Of a stretch of 64,000 nucleotides of DNA, positions 27,115-36,278 are shown one piece after another. Below the pieces are notes generated by a model. That model was not told the origin of the DNA, searched no databases, and worked only from the letters and a program-made list of their open reading frames with translations. A program made the translations under genes and the position numbers. Source of the DNA: Sphingomonas psychrolutea (GTDB lineage Bacteria > Pseudomonadota > Alphaproteobacteria > Sphingomonadales > Sphingomonadaceae); assembly GCF_014636175.1 (NCBI RefSeq), contig NZ_BMDW01000016.1, positions 1 through 64,000 on the forward strand. The letters run 5' to 3'. Positions within the stretch are counted from its first letter, which is position 1. Each line of letters begins with the position of its first letter.

Positions 27115-28080
27115 TCACGAACAGCTCGAATCCGCGCGGCCCTTGGCCACGCCCGCCTTCATCCGCGGATCGGCCTCGACCTTGGCACCATAGCTGCGCG
27201 TCAACTCGGTATAGACCTTGCAGACTTGCACAGCTGGTTTGCCGAGCTTCACCAGCGCCTGGGCGAGGTAATACAGGCTCTCCGGGGCACGATCGCCATC
27301 GGGCCATTTCTTGTAATTGTCATAGAAAGCGAGGCTCGCCAGCGACGGCTTGCCCTCTTCCAGATACGAGCGCCCAAGCAGATTTTGCGCGTAGCTCGCG
27401 CGTTTATGCGTCGGGAATTTCGTCGTGACCGTGGTGAATTGCGCCTCGGCCTCGGGATAGAGTTTCGCGGCCCACAAGCGATATCCATACAGATACGTGT
27501 CTTCCGCGACATCCCCGGTGGTGGGTCGCTCGACCGCAGCAACGCTGGTGCTGCGCGCAGGGTCAGTCGCGCCCACGGCCTTGGTTGTCGCGACGGCAGG
27601 AGCCTTCGGCGGAATCGGCTTGGTGACGACGGGCTTGTCGATCGGCGGTTTGGACGGAAGCGGCCGCTCGATCGGCCCCGCATCGATCGGCGCAGCCGAA
27701 GGGGCAGGGGCCGCCGCGGCACTCGCCTCCAGCGCCTTGATCCGCGCATCGAGCAGTTGGACCTTGTGCTGGTTGGTCTCGATCTGGGCGATCATGCCGC
27801 GCAACTGCGTCTCGAGCGAATCGACGCGCGTCGTCAAATCGGCGACCGGGCTGGTCGGCGATCCGGGCAGGATCGTTTCGGGGTTGGCCGGTCGATTGTC
27901 GGGCTGCACGTATTGCCCGCTGCCGCCGGGGAACACCTTGCGCTGAACGGCGCGCATCTCCCCCTCGAGCCGATCGACCCGCCCCTCGATCGCGCCGCGC
28001 TGCCCGCTTTGCGCGTGCGCCGGCGGCGCGGTCACTGCGGCTCCGCTCAGCAGGATGACGGACAGTATAAGGTTACGCAT
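27115..28080 (-). CDS. cpoB: Cell division coordinator CpoB-like (YbgF) protein
   Basis: 321-residue periplasmic protein: signal peptide (cleavage after PPAHA), N-terminal coiled coil (GRVDRLEGEMRAVQRKV and LTTRVDSLETQLRGM), a long Pro/Ala/Lys linker, and C-terminal TPR-like repeats (YLYGYRLWAAKLYPEAEAQF, GRSYLEEGKPSLASLAF, PESLYYLAQALVKLGKP). In E. coli CpoB links PBP1B with the Tol system; tol genes are not in this window. Upstream of tilS and ftsH, an arrangement seen in related genomes. Confidence 0.87.
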   Translation of the reverse strand: MRNLILSVILLSGAAVTAPPAHAQSGQRGAIEGRVDRLEGEMRAVQRKVFPGGSGQYVQPDNRPANPETILPGSPTSPVADLTTRVDSLETQLRGMIAQIETNQHKVQLLDARIKALEASAAAAPAPSAAPIDAGPIERPLPSKPPIDKPVVTKPIPPKAPAVATTKAVGATDPARSTSVAAVERPTTGDVAEDTYLYGYRLWAAKLYPEAEAQFTTVTTKFPTHKRASYAQNLLGRSYLEEGKPSLASLAFYDNYKKWPDGDRAPESLYYLAQALVKLGKPAVQVCKVYTELTRSYGAKVEADPRMKAGVAKGRADSSCS

Positions 28081-28143
28081 GATACACCCCCCGGTGCGGT
28101 AAAGTCTTGAGCATAGCGGAACACCGCACGGTGTCGCCAGCCT

Positions 28144-29124
28144 TCACGGTGTCGGAGTCGGGCCCGACGCAGGCGCGACGGGTTCGGGTGCAACCGGGAC
28201 GGGTGCAGCGATGTTGAGCGGTGCCGACGCCGACGGGATCGCGCGGCTGGCACGCGGCGTGGCGCGCGCGGTTGGCCGGGATGGGATCGTGGTCGGCGCG
28301 GCGGACGGCGCAGCGGCGGGTACAATCGGCTGCGCCCCTGCCGCCGTCGGAACGCCACGCGCCGTCAGCGAGGCGGCATCGATCGCCACATCCTTGATCG
28401 CGACCCGGCCATCGCCCAGCGGCGCGACCGGTGCGCCGCCAACGGTGATCTGCAACTTGTCGGGCCGACCGACATTGATCAGCGGCGTCGTCGCATCGGC
28501 CGGGACGGTATAGACCTCCCCCGCCTTCAACGTGCCTAGGAACAGCGTCTTGCCCGCCGCGTCATAGACTTTGAGCCAGACCTCGCCAGTCGCGGTCAGC
28601 ACAACCGCCCCGGTCGGGACGCTGGGCGTCGCGACAGCGGCGGGCGCGGGGGCCGCTTCGATCTTATTCTCGACGACGGGCGCCGGGGCAGACTCCTCGC
28701 CGCGGAACAGCGTGGTACCATAGAACAAGCCGACCCCGACCAGGAGCAGTACAGCGACGATCAATGCGCCGATCGCCAGCCCACGCGTCGGCACGCGCGA
28801 CGGTTCGTCAATCTCATACGCTTCATATTCGGTGCGGCGGACAGCGCCGGGCTGATCGCTCGCGCCGCGCACTTCGCGCGCGATTGCAACCTCGTCGAGA
28901 TCAACCGCACGAGCATAGGCCTTGGCGAAACCGACCGAGTACGTGATCGAGGGCAGCGCCGCGTAATTGCCCGCCTCGATCGCCTCGAGCTGCCGCACCG
29001 GCACGCGCGTGCGCGCGGCGATTTCGGCCAGCGACAACCCTTGCGCCTCGCGCGCCTCGCGCAGTTTTTCGCCGGCGGTCTTGGGAAACAGGGTCGCCTC
29101 TTCGGGCGGATTCGGGTCGGTCAT
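28144..29124 (-). CDS. RodZ-like helix-turn-helix membrane protein
   Basis: 326 residues. An N-terminal Xre-type HTH (LREAREAQGLSLAEIAARTR, then VPVRQLEAIEAGNYAALP) is followed by a linker, one transmembrane helix (AIGALIVAVLLLVGVGLFYG) and a periplasmic Pro/Ala-rich part with a DUF4115 domain (GEVWLKVYDAAGKTLFLGTL). This is the architecture of RodZ, which connects MreB to the cell-wall machinery. The C-terminus is an unusually long low-complexity Ala/Pro/Thr tail. Confidence 0.87.
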   Translation of the reverse strand: MTDPNPPEEATLFPKTAGEKLREAREAQGLSLAEIAARTRVPVRQLEAIEAGNYAALPSITYSVGFAKAYARAVDLDEVAIAREVRGASDQPGAVRRTEYEAYEIDEPSRVPTRGLAIGALIVAVLLLVGVGLFYGTTLFRGEESAPAPVVENKIEAAPAPAAVATPSVPTGAVVLTATGEVWLKVYDAAGKTLFLGTLKAGEVYTVPADATTPLINVGRPDKLQITVGGAPVAPLGDGRVAIKDVAIDAASLTARGVPTAAGAQPIVPAAAPSAAPTTIPSRPTARATPRASRAIPSASAPLNIAAPVPVAPEPVAPASGPTPTP

Positions 29125-29233
29125 CAGTCTCTCCGACAGGATGGGTGCGGCCCGATCATTGTCCTGTCCTGCCCGCGTGTCTCACAAAGGGACGCCGACA
29201 AGTCAACGGCCCGTGGCGTGATCTGCGCTGCGA

Positions 29234-31504
29234 TCACGCCAGTTCGACATGGTTTTCGCTCGCCCAGGCGCCAAGCGCGCCGCGCATGTCGCGCGGGGGC
29301 GCCTTGAGCAGTTCGGCCATATGCGCCGTGAGCGCAGCGCGATCGAGCGAGCGGAGCATCGCCTTGATCGGTCCGACGGCCGCCGGCGTAATCGACAGCC
29401 GTTCGATCCCGAGGCCAATCAACGCCATCGCCTCGAGCGGACGCCCGCCCATTTCGCCGCACACCGTGAGTTGCACCCCCGCCGCACGCGTCGGTTCGAC
29501 CAGTTTTGCCAGGAACCGCAAGATCGCCGCACTTAGCCAATCGTAGCGCTCGGCGAGCTTCGGATTGGCGCGGTCGGCGGCAAACAGAAATTGCGTCAAA
29601 TCGTTGGTGCCGACCGACAAGAAGGAAATGTTGGGCAGCAACAGATCGAGCTGTTCGGCGAGCGCGGGAACTTCAAGCATCGCGCCGTAGCGGATTTCGT
29701 TCGGCAACTTCTTGCCGCGGCCGATCAGCCAATCGCGCTGCGCTTCGAACAGCGCGCGTGCTTCGTCGAATTCCCACGGCTCGCTCACCATCGGGAACAT
29801 GACGCTGAGCGTCCGCCCGGCCGCCGCCTCGAGCAAAGCGCGCGCCTGCACCTTCATCAACCCGCCGCGTTCGAGCGCGAGCCGGATCGCGCGCCAGCCC
29901 ATGGCGGGATTCTCTTCGTCGGCATCCTCTTTGTTGAGATAGGGCAGCGCCTTGTCGCCGCCGATGTCGACCGTGCGAAAGATAACGGGGCGATCCCCCG
30001 CGGCATCGAGCACGTCCTTGTAGAGCCGCTGTTGACGCTCACGCGACGGCAGCGTGGCCGAAACGAGGAACTGGAATTCGGTGCGGAACAGGCCGATTCC
30101 GTCCGCGCCAGTCACATCGAGCGCCGACACGTCATCGCGAAGTCCTGCATTGACCATCACCGTGACGCGGTGACCGTCCAGCGTCACCGGTGCCACGCTC
30201 TTGAGCGCAGCGAACACCGCCTTGCGTTTCTGGCGAAGGTCGAGCGCGGTTTCGAACGCTTCCTCCATCGCGGTCGAGGGCCGCGCAAAGACATTGCCCG
30301 CGGTCACGTCGAGCAGCAACAGATCGCCCTCGCCGATCAGCCGCCGCACATCGCGCACCCGCCCTAGCACCGGCACCCCCATCGCCCGCGCGACGATCGT
30401 CACATGCGCGGTGAGCGAGCCTTCCTCGAGCAGCACGCCCTTCAGCCGCCGCCGATCATATTCGAGCAGCTCGGCCGGCCCGAGATTGCGCGCGATCAGG
30501 ATCGTGTCCTGGCGCAAGCCCATTTGCGCCGCGGTGCCCATCTGGCCCGAGACCGTGCGCAGCAGCCGGTTCGAAAGATCCTCGAGATCGTGCATCCGGT
30601 CGGCAAGCAACGGATCGTCGATTTGCCGCATCCGCATCCGCGTGCGCTGCTGCACGCGCTCGATCGCCGCCTCGGCGGTCAAGCCGCTGTCGATCGCCTC
30701 GTTGATGCGGCGGCTCCAGCCCTCATCATAGGCGAACATCTTGTAGGTTTCGAGCACCTCTTCATGCTCGCCACCGACACCGAATTCGGCTTGCGCGGCG
30801 ATCCGCTCGATCTGCTCGCGCATCTTGTCGAACGCGGCATAGACGCGGTGGCGCTCGGCCTCGGTATCCTCGGCCACGGTATGTTCGACATGCACGCGCG
30901 GCTGGTGGAACACGGCATAACCGCTCGCCATCCCCTCGACGAGCTTCAGCCCGGCGATGCGCATCGGTGCGGTCGATTGCGGGCGCACGGTCGCGGCGCC
31001 GGTCGCATCGACCAGTTCGGCATTGGCGATCAATTCGCTCAGCACCATCGCAACGGTCTGCAGCGCCTCGATCTCGACATCGTCATATTTGCGGCTTTCG
31101 ACATGCTGGACGCACAGCACGCCGACCGCTTGCTCGCGCCGGATGATCGGCACCCCGGCAAAGCTGTGGAAACGGTCCTCTCCGGTTTCGGGCTTATAGG
31201 CGAAATCGGGATGCGACGCGGCTTCGTCGAGGTTGAGCGTCTCGACTTGCGCGGCGATCGTACCGACCAAGCCCTCGCCCAACGCGAGCTTGGTGACGTG
31301 GACCGCCTCCTGCGCGAGGCCGCGCGTCGCGTAGAGTTCAAGCACGCCTTCGCGCAGCAAATAGATCGAGCAGACCTCGCTCGCCATCGCTTCGCCGACG
31401 ATGCCGACAACGGCGTTGAGCTTGGCTTGCGGCGCTGTGCGCGACGCCATCACATCGTGAAGACGGCGCAGGATTTCTCGGGCGGAGGCAGCGGCGGAGG
31501 GCAT
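29234..31504 (-). CDS. ptsP: Phosphoenolpyruvate-protein phosphotransferase PtsP (EI-Ntr)
   Basis: First enzyme of the nitrogen-type PTS, 756 residues. It has an N-terminal GAF domain (about 1-165, expected to sense glutamine), an HPr-binding helical domain, the swivelling domain with the phosphorylated His in GSLTAHVTIVARAMGVP, the PEP-binding barrel (GIGLFRTEFQFL) and the catalytic end (SVGTNDLTQFLFAADR, VCGEMGGRP). ATG 31504 is preferred because the GAF helix starts there. Possible functional link with glutamate metabolism (gltBD) is by knowledge of the pathway only. Confidence 0.95.
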   Translation of the reverse strand: MPSAAASAREILRRLHDVMASRTAPQAKLNAVVGIVGEAMASEVCSIYLLREGVLELYATRGLAQEAVHVTKLALGEGLVGTIAAQVETLNLDEAASHPDFAYKPETGEDRFHSFAGVPIIRREQAVGVLCVQHVESRKYDDVEIEALQTVAMVLSELIANAELVDATGAATVRPQSTAPMRIAGLKLVEGMASGYAVFHQPRVHVEHTVAEDTEAERHRVYAAFDKMREQIERIAAQAEFGVGGEHEEVLETYKMFAYDEGWSRRINEAIDSGLTAEAAIERVQQRTRMRMRQIDDPLLADRMHDLEDLSNRLLRTVSGQMGTAAQMGLRQDTILIARNLGPAELLEYDRRRLKGVLLEEGSLTAHVTIVARAMGVPVLGRVRDVRRLIGEGDLLLLDVTAGNVFARPSTAMEEAFETALDLRQKRKAVFAALKSVAPVTLDGHRVTVMVNAGLRDDVSALDVTGADGIGLFRTEFQFLVSATLPSRERQQRLYKDVLDAAGDRPVIFRTVDIGGDKALPYLNKEDADEENPAMGWRAIRLALERGGLMKVQARALLEAAAGRTLSVMFPMVSEPWEFDEARALFEAQRDWLIGRGKKLPNEIRYGAMLEVPALAEQLDLLLPNISFLSVGTNDLTQFLFAADRANPKLAERYDWLSAAILRFLAKLVEPTRAAGVQLTVCGEMGGRPLEAMALIGLGIERLSITPAAVGPIKAMLRSLDRAALTAHMAELLKAPPRDMRGALGAWASENHVELA

Positions 31505-31598
31505 TGCAACGGGGCTAACAGATTGTGGCCGCCCTTGGCTATCGTGCGACGCACAAGATTTGCTTTGGCCGACCCGTACGATCAAGCCGGGCGCGGCT

Positions 31599-32249
31599 TT
31601 AGGCGGTGGCGATCATCCGCTGGAACGCTTCGATGTGCCGAAGAATTTGCGTGGCATCGCCGCCGAGGGCGTCGAGTTGCTTCAGCCACGCCGCCCGTGC
31701 ACGGCGCAGCGCACGCGGATTGCGGGCATGCGCCAAGGCCGCCTTGTACGACAGCATCAAATTGTAATCCGCCGTCGCCAGATCCCAGCGCGTGCAGACC
31801 AGCGAACGGCTGGTGGACAAGGCACCGGCGCACCCAAAGCTCTGGACGCGGGTGGCAGCGCGCGGATCAGAAACGCCGGAATCGGGCTCGTCCGCCGCCG
31901 CGAATTCCGGCCGTTCCGGTCGGGGTGCCGCAAAGAGCTTGGTGAGCCACGCGGCGGCCGAGCGATTACCGGCATCCACGGTTGCGTACGACGCGTCGCC
32001 AGTTCCATGAACCGAGGCCGCGACCGCCGCTTGCGCCGGGGCGGCACGTTCGGTCGACTTCCCATTTGCCAGCGAAGCCACGCCAAAGATCGCAGCGACC
32101 CCTGCCAACCCGGCCAATCCCATCGCGAACAGCACTTTCGGCGAGGCGCGCTGCGGTGTTCGAGCAAGCGGGCAGCGCGCGTCGGAACAGCGCACCAGCG
32201 CGGCCCGCTCGGCAGATTTGCTACAAAGGCTGCACCGTTCCGTCGCCAT
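31599..32249 (-). CDS. Zinc-ribbon membrane protein with LprI-like domain
   Basis: 216 residues in three parts. An N-terminal possible metal-binding knuckle (CSLCSKSAERAALVRC, with a further DARC) is followed by one transmembrane helix (VLFAMGLAGLAGVAAIFGVA), a low-complexity linker, and a C-terminal domain with FGCAGALSTSRSLVCTRWDL, ADYNLMLSYKAAL and RAAWLKQLDALG. The last part resembles the LprI/DUF1311 lysozyme-inhibitor family, which is normally periplasmic. The predicted topology (ribbon inside, LprI outside) is consistent. Specific role unknown. Confidence 0.65.
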   Translation of the reverse strand: MATERCSLCSKSAERAALVRCSDARCPLARTPQRASPKVLFAMGLAGLAGVAAIFGVASLANGKSTERAAPAQAAVAASVHGTGDASYATVDAGNRSAAAWLTKLFAAPRPERPEFAAADEPDSGVSDPRAATRVQSFGCAGALSTSRSLVCTRWDLATADYNLMLSYKAALAHARNPRALRRARAAWLKQLDALGGDATQILRHIEAFQRMIATA

Positions 32250-32300
32250 GATATCGGAACGCTAGTGAAACAGTGTTAAACTCGGGTTAGCCGGACATGC

Positions 32301-33320
32301 TCAATCGAACAGCCCGTCCTGGCTGCCGGCGGGCGGATTGAGCCCGAGATGTTTCCAGCCACCTGCATTGAGGCAGCGCCCGCGCGCGGTGCGCGCAATC
32401 AGCCCTAATTGGATGAGATAGGGTTCGATCACTTCCTCGACCGTGTCGCGTGGTTCGCTAAGGCCGGCCGCGAGCGTTTCCACCCCAACCGGGCCGCCGC
32501 GATAAATGTCGGCAATCATCATCAGATACCGCCGGTCCATCGCGTCGAGGCCGAGGCCATCGACTTCGAGCCGGTTGAGCGCCGAATCGGCGGCATGGGC
32601 ATCGACTTGGGTCTGTCCGGCGGCATGCGCGAAATCGCGCACCCGGCGGAGCAAGCGCCCGGCGATACGGGGCGTGCCGCGGCTACGGCGCGCAACTTCG
32701 GTGGCACCCTCGGGCGAGATGGCGAGGCCGAGCAGCCCGGCGGCACGCGTCACCACACTGGTCAGTTCCTCGACCGTGTAGAAGGTCAGTCGCACCGGGA
32801 TGCCGAAGCGATCGCGTAAGGGCGTGGTCAGCAACCCTTGTCGGGTCGTCGCGCCGACGAGCGTGAAGCGCGGCAAATCGATCCGCACCGAGCGTGCCGA
32901 CGGCCCCTCGCCGATCATCAGATCGAGCGCGCGATCCTCCATCGCCGGGTAAAGCACTTCTTCCACGGCGGGTTGCAGGCGGTGAATCTCGTCGATGAAG
33001 AGGACATCGCCGTCCTCGAGATTGGTGAGCAGCGCCGCGAGATCGCCCGACTTGGCGATGACCGGCCCCGACGTCGCGCGGAACCCCACCCCCATCTCGC
33101 GCGCAACGATCTGCGCGAGCGTCGTCTTGCCGAGCCCTGGCGGGCCGAAGAACAGGACATGATCGAGCGCATCGCCGCGTGCCTTGGCGGCGGCGATGAA
33201 GATGCGGAGGTTTTCGCGTGCCGCCTTCTGCCCGACGAAATCGTCGAGCGACTTCGGGCGCAGCGCCGCGTCGACATCCTCGGGCGTGCGGGATGCGGTG
33301 AGGAGGGGGTTGTCGGTCAT
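32301..33320 (-). CDS. ruvB: Holliday junction branch-migration helicase RuvB
   Basis: AAA+ motor of the RuvAB complex, 339 residues. Walker A is [14 protein letters not shown], Walker [11 protein letters not shown], with the sensor region [20 protein letters not shown] and a winged-helix C-terminus ([21 protein letters not shown]). ATG 33320 overlaps the stop of an unknown ORF (ATGA, 33317-33320); a GTG at 33329 is also in frame. In most alphaproteobacteria ruvB follows ruvA directly, but here hicB, hicA and an unknown ORF intervene. Confidence 0.97.
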   Translation of the reverse strand: MTDNPLLTASRTPEDVDAALRPKSLDDFVGQKAARENLRIFIAAAKARGDALDHVLFFGPPGLGKTTLAQIVAREMGVGFRATSGPVIAKSGDLAALLTNLEDGDVLFIDEIHRLQPAVEEVLYPAMEDRALDLMIGEGPSARSVRIDLPRFTLVGATTRQGLLTTPLRDRFGIPVRLTFYTVEELTSVVTRAAGLLGLAISPEGATEVARRSRGTPRIAGRLLRRVRDFAHAAGQTQVDAHAADSALNRLEVDGLGLDAMDRRYLMMIADIYRGGPVGVETLAAGLSEPRDTVEEVIEPYLIQLGLIARTARGRCLNAGGWKHLGLNPPAGSQDGLFD

Positions 33321-33670
33321 GCCCGCCACGCGCCCTCAATGAAGGCTGGGCGAAAGACCCGGGTGTCCCGTTCCTTGGGCTGAAGCGTCAGGACCACCGA
33401 TTCTGGCCTGTTCCACCGCCGCGACATGACGAATTTGGCAAACTCGTCCTCCGACATATAATTCACGCCTGCGAGCCGGCACTCGTACTGTGGATGTTTG
33501 CTGCCACCTGCGTGGTCGGCGACCTCGACCAGGCTCGCGCCGTGGTGATGCTTGCTCAACCATTGCTGGATTTCGGCTATAGGGTCGCTGACAATCAGAG
33601 CTTTTTCATCCGCGAAACCAACGACCGCCGGGGAACGAGCGATTAGGGCAACCCCAGTAACTTTGCTCAC
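33317..33670 (-). CDS. Unknown small protein between hicA and ruvB
   Basis: 117 residues, start GTG 33670, overlapping the hicA stop by 4 nt and the ruvB start by 4 nt. It looks soluble, with features such as [37 protein letters not shown] and [19 protein letters not shown]. No catalytic motif or family recognised. Translation is evidently coupled to both neighbours. It could be cargo that came with hicBA or an older ruv-associated gene; nothing in the sequence decides this. Confidence 0.65.
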   Translation of the reverse strand: MSKVTGVALIARSPAVVGFADEKALIVSDPIAEIQQWLSKHHHGASLVEVADHAGGSKHPQYECRLAGVNYMSEDEFAKFVMSRRWNRPESVVLTLQPKERDTRVFRPAFIEGAWRA

Positions 33671-33885
33671 TTCATCGCATCCAGCAGCTCGTCCACGGTG
33701 ATATCTGCCTGATCGAGCATACCCGATAAAGTCCCAAGCTTAAGTTCGCGGCGTTCCGGCACGATACAGGTCAGCGATCCGCGTTTGAGAACGATGTGGC
33801 TCCCCTTTTGGCGGACTCGCACGAAACCAAGCCGTTCCAACGCCCGTATGGCCTCGCGACTGCTAAGCCGCGGCAGCCGACGCAT
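33667..33885 (-). CDS. hicA: HicA mRNA interferase toxin
   Basis: 72-residue double-stranded-RNA-binding-fold toxin. It contains SSREAIRALERLGFVRVRQK, the catalytic His30 in KGSHIVLKR, and a TLSGMLDQADITVDELLDAM C-terminus, all typical of HicA. ATG 33885 lies 23 nt inside hicB. Order hicB-hicA, overlapping downstream with an unknown ORF by GTGA. RNA cleavage is known for the family. Confidence 0.92.
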   Translation of the reverse strand: MRRLPRLSSREAIRALERLGFVRVRQKGSHIVLKRGSLTCIVPERRELKLGTLSGMLDQADITVDELLDAMK

Positions 33886-34084
33886 TGTCGTTCACGGTGA
33901 TCGTACTCAGAAGAATGTTGCCACGGACTCGCAACGGTGCCTCTTCGAGATAGAGTTCGACCGCCTCTTTGAGGTTAGCCAGCGCTTCCTCGATCGTTTC
34001 CCCATCGGTCGTCGTCATCGTCTCGGGATTGTGAGCGATATACCCGCCCTCTTCGGCGGGCGTCAGAACAGCGGATAGTTGCAT
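33863..34084 (-). CDS. hicB: HicB-family antitoxin
   Basis: 73 residues matching the partial RNase H-like HicB fold: LSAVLTPAEEGGYIAHNPE, then TTDGETIEEALANLKEAVELY. There is no clear C-terminal DNA-binding domain, unlike larger HicB proteins, so autoregulation may differ. ATG 34084 is preceded by GAGGAG and lies 20 bp after the ruvA stop; a longer open frame running into ruvA is not used. Confidence 0.9.
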   Translation of the reverse strand: MQLSAVLTPAEEGGYIAHNPETMTTTDGETIEEALANLKEAVELYLEEAPLRVRGNILLSTITVNDNASAAAA

Positions 34085-34103
34085 GGTCGGCTCCTCATCT
34101 CTT

Positions 34104-34116
34104 GTTACCGCGTAAC
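34104..34116. promoter_or_regulatory. Short dyad between ruvA and hicB
   Basis: GTTAC-CGC-GTAAC, a 5-bp inverted repeat overlapping the ruvA stop and 20 bp before the hicB ATG. Position fits an operator for the toxin-antitoxin module, but the repeat is short and could be chance. Confidence 0.25.
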
Positions 34117-34710
34117 CTTGCGCAGCGCCAGCCGCACCAGCGCGTCGAGGCTCGCGCCCGCCCCCAGTTCCTCCTCCGCCGCCGCGACCGCGCCGCTGGC
34201 TTCGGCGGGACGGAAGCCGAGGTTGAGGAGCGCCGACACCGCATCCGCGCTGGCACCGGTCGGGGCAGCCAAAACGCCCGCGCCGCCGATTTCGACCCCG
34301 CCGATCTTGTCCTTCAATTCGCGCACGATGCGTTCGGCGAGCTTCGGCCCGACGCCGTTGGCACGCGCGACCATCGCTTTGTCCTGCGCCGCGATCGCGC
34401 GCGCGAGGTCGGCGGGTTCGAGCGCCGAGAGGATCGCCAGCGCGACGCGTGCGCCGACGCCTTGCACGCCCGTCAACAAACGGAACCAATCGCGTTCGGA
34501 TGCGCTCGCAAAGCCGACCAGGCGGATGAAATCCTCCGCCACGAGCATCTCGGTATGCAGCATCACCGCTTCACCGATCGGCCCGATGCTGGCGAGCGTG
34601 CGCGACGAGCAGCCGACGAGATAACCGACCCCGCCGACATCGATCACGGCGTGGTCGAGCCCGGTTGCGTCAAGCCTGCCTTTGAGATGCGCGATCAACC
34701 CAGCCACCAT
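34105..34710 (-). CDS. ruvA: Holliday junction DNA-binding protein RuvA
   Basis: Tetrameric junction-recognition subunit, 201 residues. The OB-fold N-terminus ([31 protein letters not shown]) is followed by tandem helix-hairpin-helix motifs ([36 protein letters not shown]) and the flexible-linked domain III ([19 protein letters not shown]) that binds RuvB. The annotated start has four residues more than the usual beginning. A palindromic repeat separates it from ruvC. Confidence 0.96.
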   Translation of the reverse strand: MVAGLIAHLKGRLDATGLDHAVIDVGGVGYLVGCSSRTLASIGPIGEAVMLHTEMLVAEDFIRLVGFASASERDWFRLLTGVQGVGARVALAILSALEPADLARAIAAQDKAMVARANGVGPKLAERIVRELKDKIGGVEIGGAGVLAAPTGASADAVSALLNLGFRPAEASGAVAAAEEELGAGASLDALVRLALRKVTR

Positions 34711-34712
34711 TC

Positions 34713-34806
34713 GTCATGCCGGACTTGTTCCGGCATCCACCGGGCCGCAAGCGCCGCAGGCATTTCTATGCGGCACGGTGGACCCCGGAACAAGTCCGGG
34801 GTGACG
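34713..34806. repeat. Palindromic intergenic repeat (family A) between ruvC and ruvA
   Basis: Starts GTCATGCCGGACTTGTTCCG and ends CCCGGAACAAGTCCGGGGTG, forming a long imperfect inverted repeat with a central GGCACGGTGGACC-like motif shared with 46431-46523. It occupies the whole ruvC-ruvA gap. Confidence 0.8.
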
Positions 34807-34813
34807 GCGGTGC

Positions 34814-35299
34814 TCACCGAAGCGCGCGCGCGCTCGCCAGATGGTGCGCGTGGCAGATCGCTACGGCGAGCGCATCGGCGGCATCGGGACCGTCGATCTT
34901 CACGCCGGGCAGAAGGCGCGACACCATCGCATGGACCTGCGCTTTCTCAGCGTTGCCGGTGCCGACCACCGCCTTCTTGACCAATCGCGCAGCATATTCG
35001 CCGACCTCAAGCCCCGTGCGCGCCGCCGCGCACAGCACGACGCCGCGCGCTTGCCCGAGCTTGAGCGTCGATTGCGGGTTGGCGTTGACGAACACTTCCT
35101 CGACCGCGCACGCATCGGGCGCGTGATCGATCAGCAGCGCGGACAACATCGCGTCGAGATGCGCGAGGCGGCGCGGAAGCGGGGCGGCGGTGTCGGTCTT
35201 GAGCTTGCCGTTGGCGACGTGGCTCAGGCGGTTACCCTCGGCACGGATCAGGCCCCAGCCGGTGGTGCCGAGGCCGGGATCTAGGCCGAGGATCAGCAT
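34814..35299 (-). CDS. ruvC: Crossover junction endodeoxyribonuclease RuvC
   Basis: Holliday junction resolvase, 161 residues, RNase H-like fold. The acidic catalytic residues are visible in [12 protein letters not shown] (Asp), VEEVFV (Glu) and [15 protein letters not shown] (Asp pair). ATG 35299 has GGGAG upstream; a TTG at 35305 is an alternative. First gene of the ruv group, downstream of yebC across a repeat. Confidence 0.96.
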   Translation of the reverse strand: MLILGLDPGLGTTGWGLIRAEGNRLSHVANGKLKTDTAAPLPRRLAHLDAMLSALLIDHAPDACAVEEVFVNANPQSTLKLGQARGVVLCAAARTGLEVGEYAARLVKKAVVGTGNAEKAQVHAMVSRLLPGVKIDGPDAADALAVAICHAHHLASARALR

Positions 35300-35306
35300 T
35301 CGCAAA

Positions 35307-35436
35307 CTCCCTCTCCCTGCGGGAGAGGGAAGGAGAAGCGCAGCGACGGAAGGGTGAGGGCAGAGCGCGCGAGGGTGCTGCCCTCACCCTCCCATGCTGC
35401 GCATGGGCCCCTCCCTCTCCCAAAGGGAGAGGGGAT
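35307..35436. repeat. Palindromic intergenic repeat (family B) between yebC and ruvC
   Basis: Nested inverted repeats built from CTCCCTCTCCCTGCGGGAGA, GCAGCGACGGAAGGGTGAGG, CCCTCACCCTCCCATGCTGC and CCTCTCCCAAAGGGAGAGGG. The same blocks recur at 43200 and 44396. Confidence 0.8.
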
Positions 35437-35441
35437 TGGAC

Positions 35442-36185
35442 TCACCCCAATTTCTCGAGGATCGCATCGGGCACGTCGTAATTGCCCCACACGGTCTGCA
35501 CATCGTCATCATCGTCGAGCGCGTCGATCAGCTTGAACAGCGTGATCGCATCCTCTTCGCCGACTTCGACCATCGTTTGCGGGCGCCAGGCAAGCTTGGC
35601 GCCTTCGGGTTCACCGAGCACGGGCGTGAGCGCGGTGACGACTTCGTGGAGTTGGTCATTCGCGGTCCAGATTTCGTGACCGTCTTCGCTCGACGAGACG
35701 TCCTCGGCCCCAGCCTCGAGTGATGCCTCGAACACCTTCTCCGCATCACCCGCACTCACGGGATAGTTGATCAGGCCCATCCGGTCGAAGGCATGGCTCA
35801 CCGCGCCCGACGCGCCCATATTGCCGCCGTTGCGCGTCATCGCGATGCGGACGTTGGTGGCGGTGCGGTTGCGATTGTCGCTAAGCGCCTCGATGATCAG
35901 CGAAACGCCGCCGGGGCCGAAGCCTTCATAGCGGATTTCCTCGTAATTCTCGGTGTCGCCCTTCGACGCCTTGTCGACCGCGCGCTGGATGTTGTCCTTG
36001 GGCATCGACTGCGCCTTGGCGGCGTTGATCGCCATGCGCAGGCGCGGGTTCATGTCGGGATCGGGCAAGCCCATCTTCGCCGCGACGGTGATTTCGCGGC
36101 TGAGCTTGGAGAACATGCCCGAGCGCTTCTTATCCTGCGCGCCCTTGCGGTACATGATGTTCTTATATTTGGAATGGCCTGCCAT
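35442..36185 (-). CDS. YebC/PmpR-family protein
   Basis: 247 residues starting [20 protein letters not shown], the hallmark of the TACO1/YebC family. Members have been described as transcription regulators and, more recently, as translation factors for difficult sequences such as polyproline; which applies here is not known. Further family stretches: [40 protein letters not shown]. Conserved location upstream of ruvC. Confidence 0.94.
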   Translation of the reverse strand: MAGHSKYKNIMYRKGAQDKKRSGMFSKLSREITVAAKMGLPDPDMNPRLRMAINAAKAQSMPKDNIQRAVDKASKGDTENYEEIRYEGFGPGGVSLIIEALSDNRNRTATNVRIAMTRNGGNMGASGAVSHAFDRMGLINYPVSAGDAEKVFEASLEAGAEDVSSSEDGHEIWTANDQLHEVVTALTPVLGEPEGAKLAWRPQTMVEVGEEDAITLFKLIDALDDDDDVQTVWGNYDVPDAILEKLG

Positions 36186-36278
36186 TTAGTCCTCGATCGC
36201 GAAAGTCGCGCTTTACGCGGTCACCGTTCAGTACCGCAACCCCTTGCCAGCCGCCGCAATCGGCGGTGAGATGGTATT

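Noticed and set aside
33863..34489. Longer hicB frame extending into ruvA
   Set aside because: The upstream part overlaps conserved ruvA codons; HicB similarity starts at ATG 34084, which has a ribosome-binding site.
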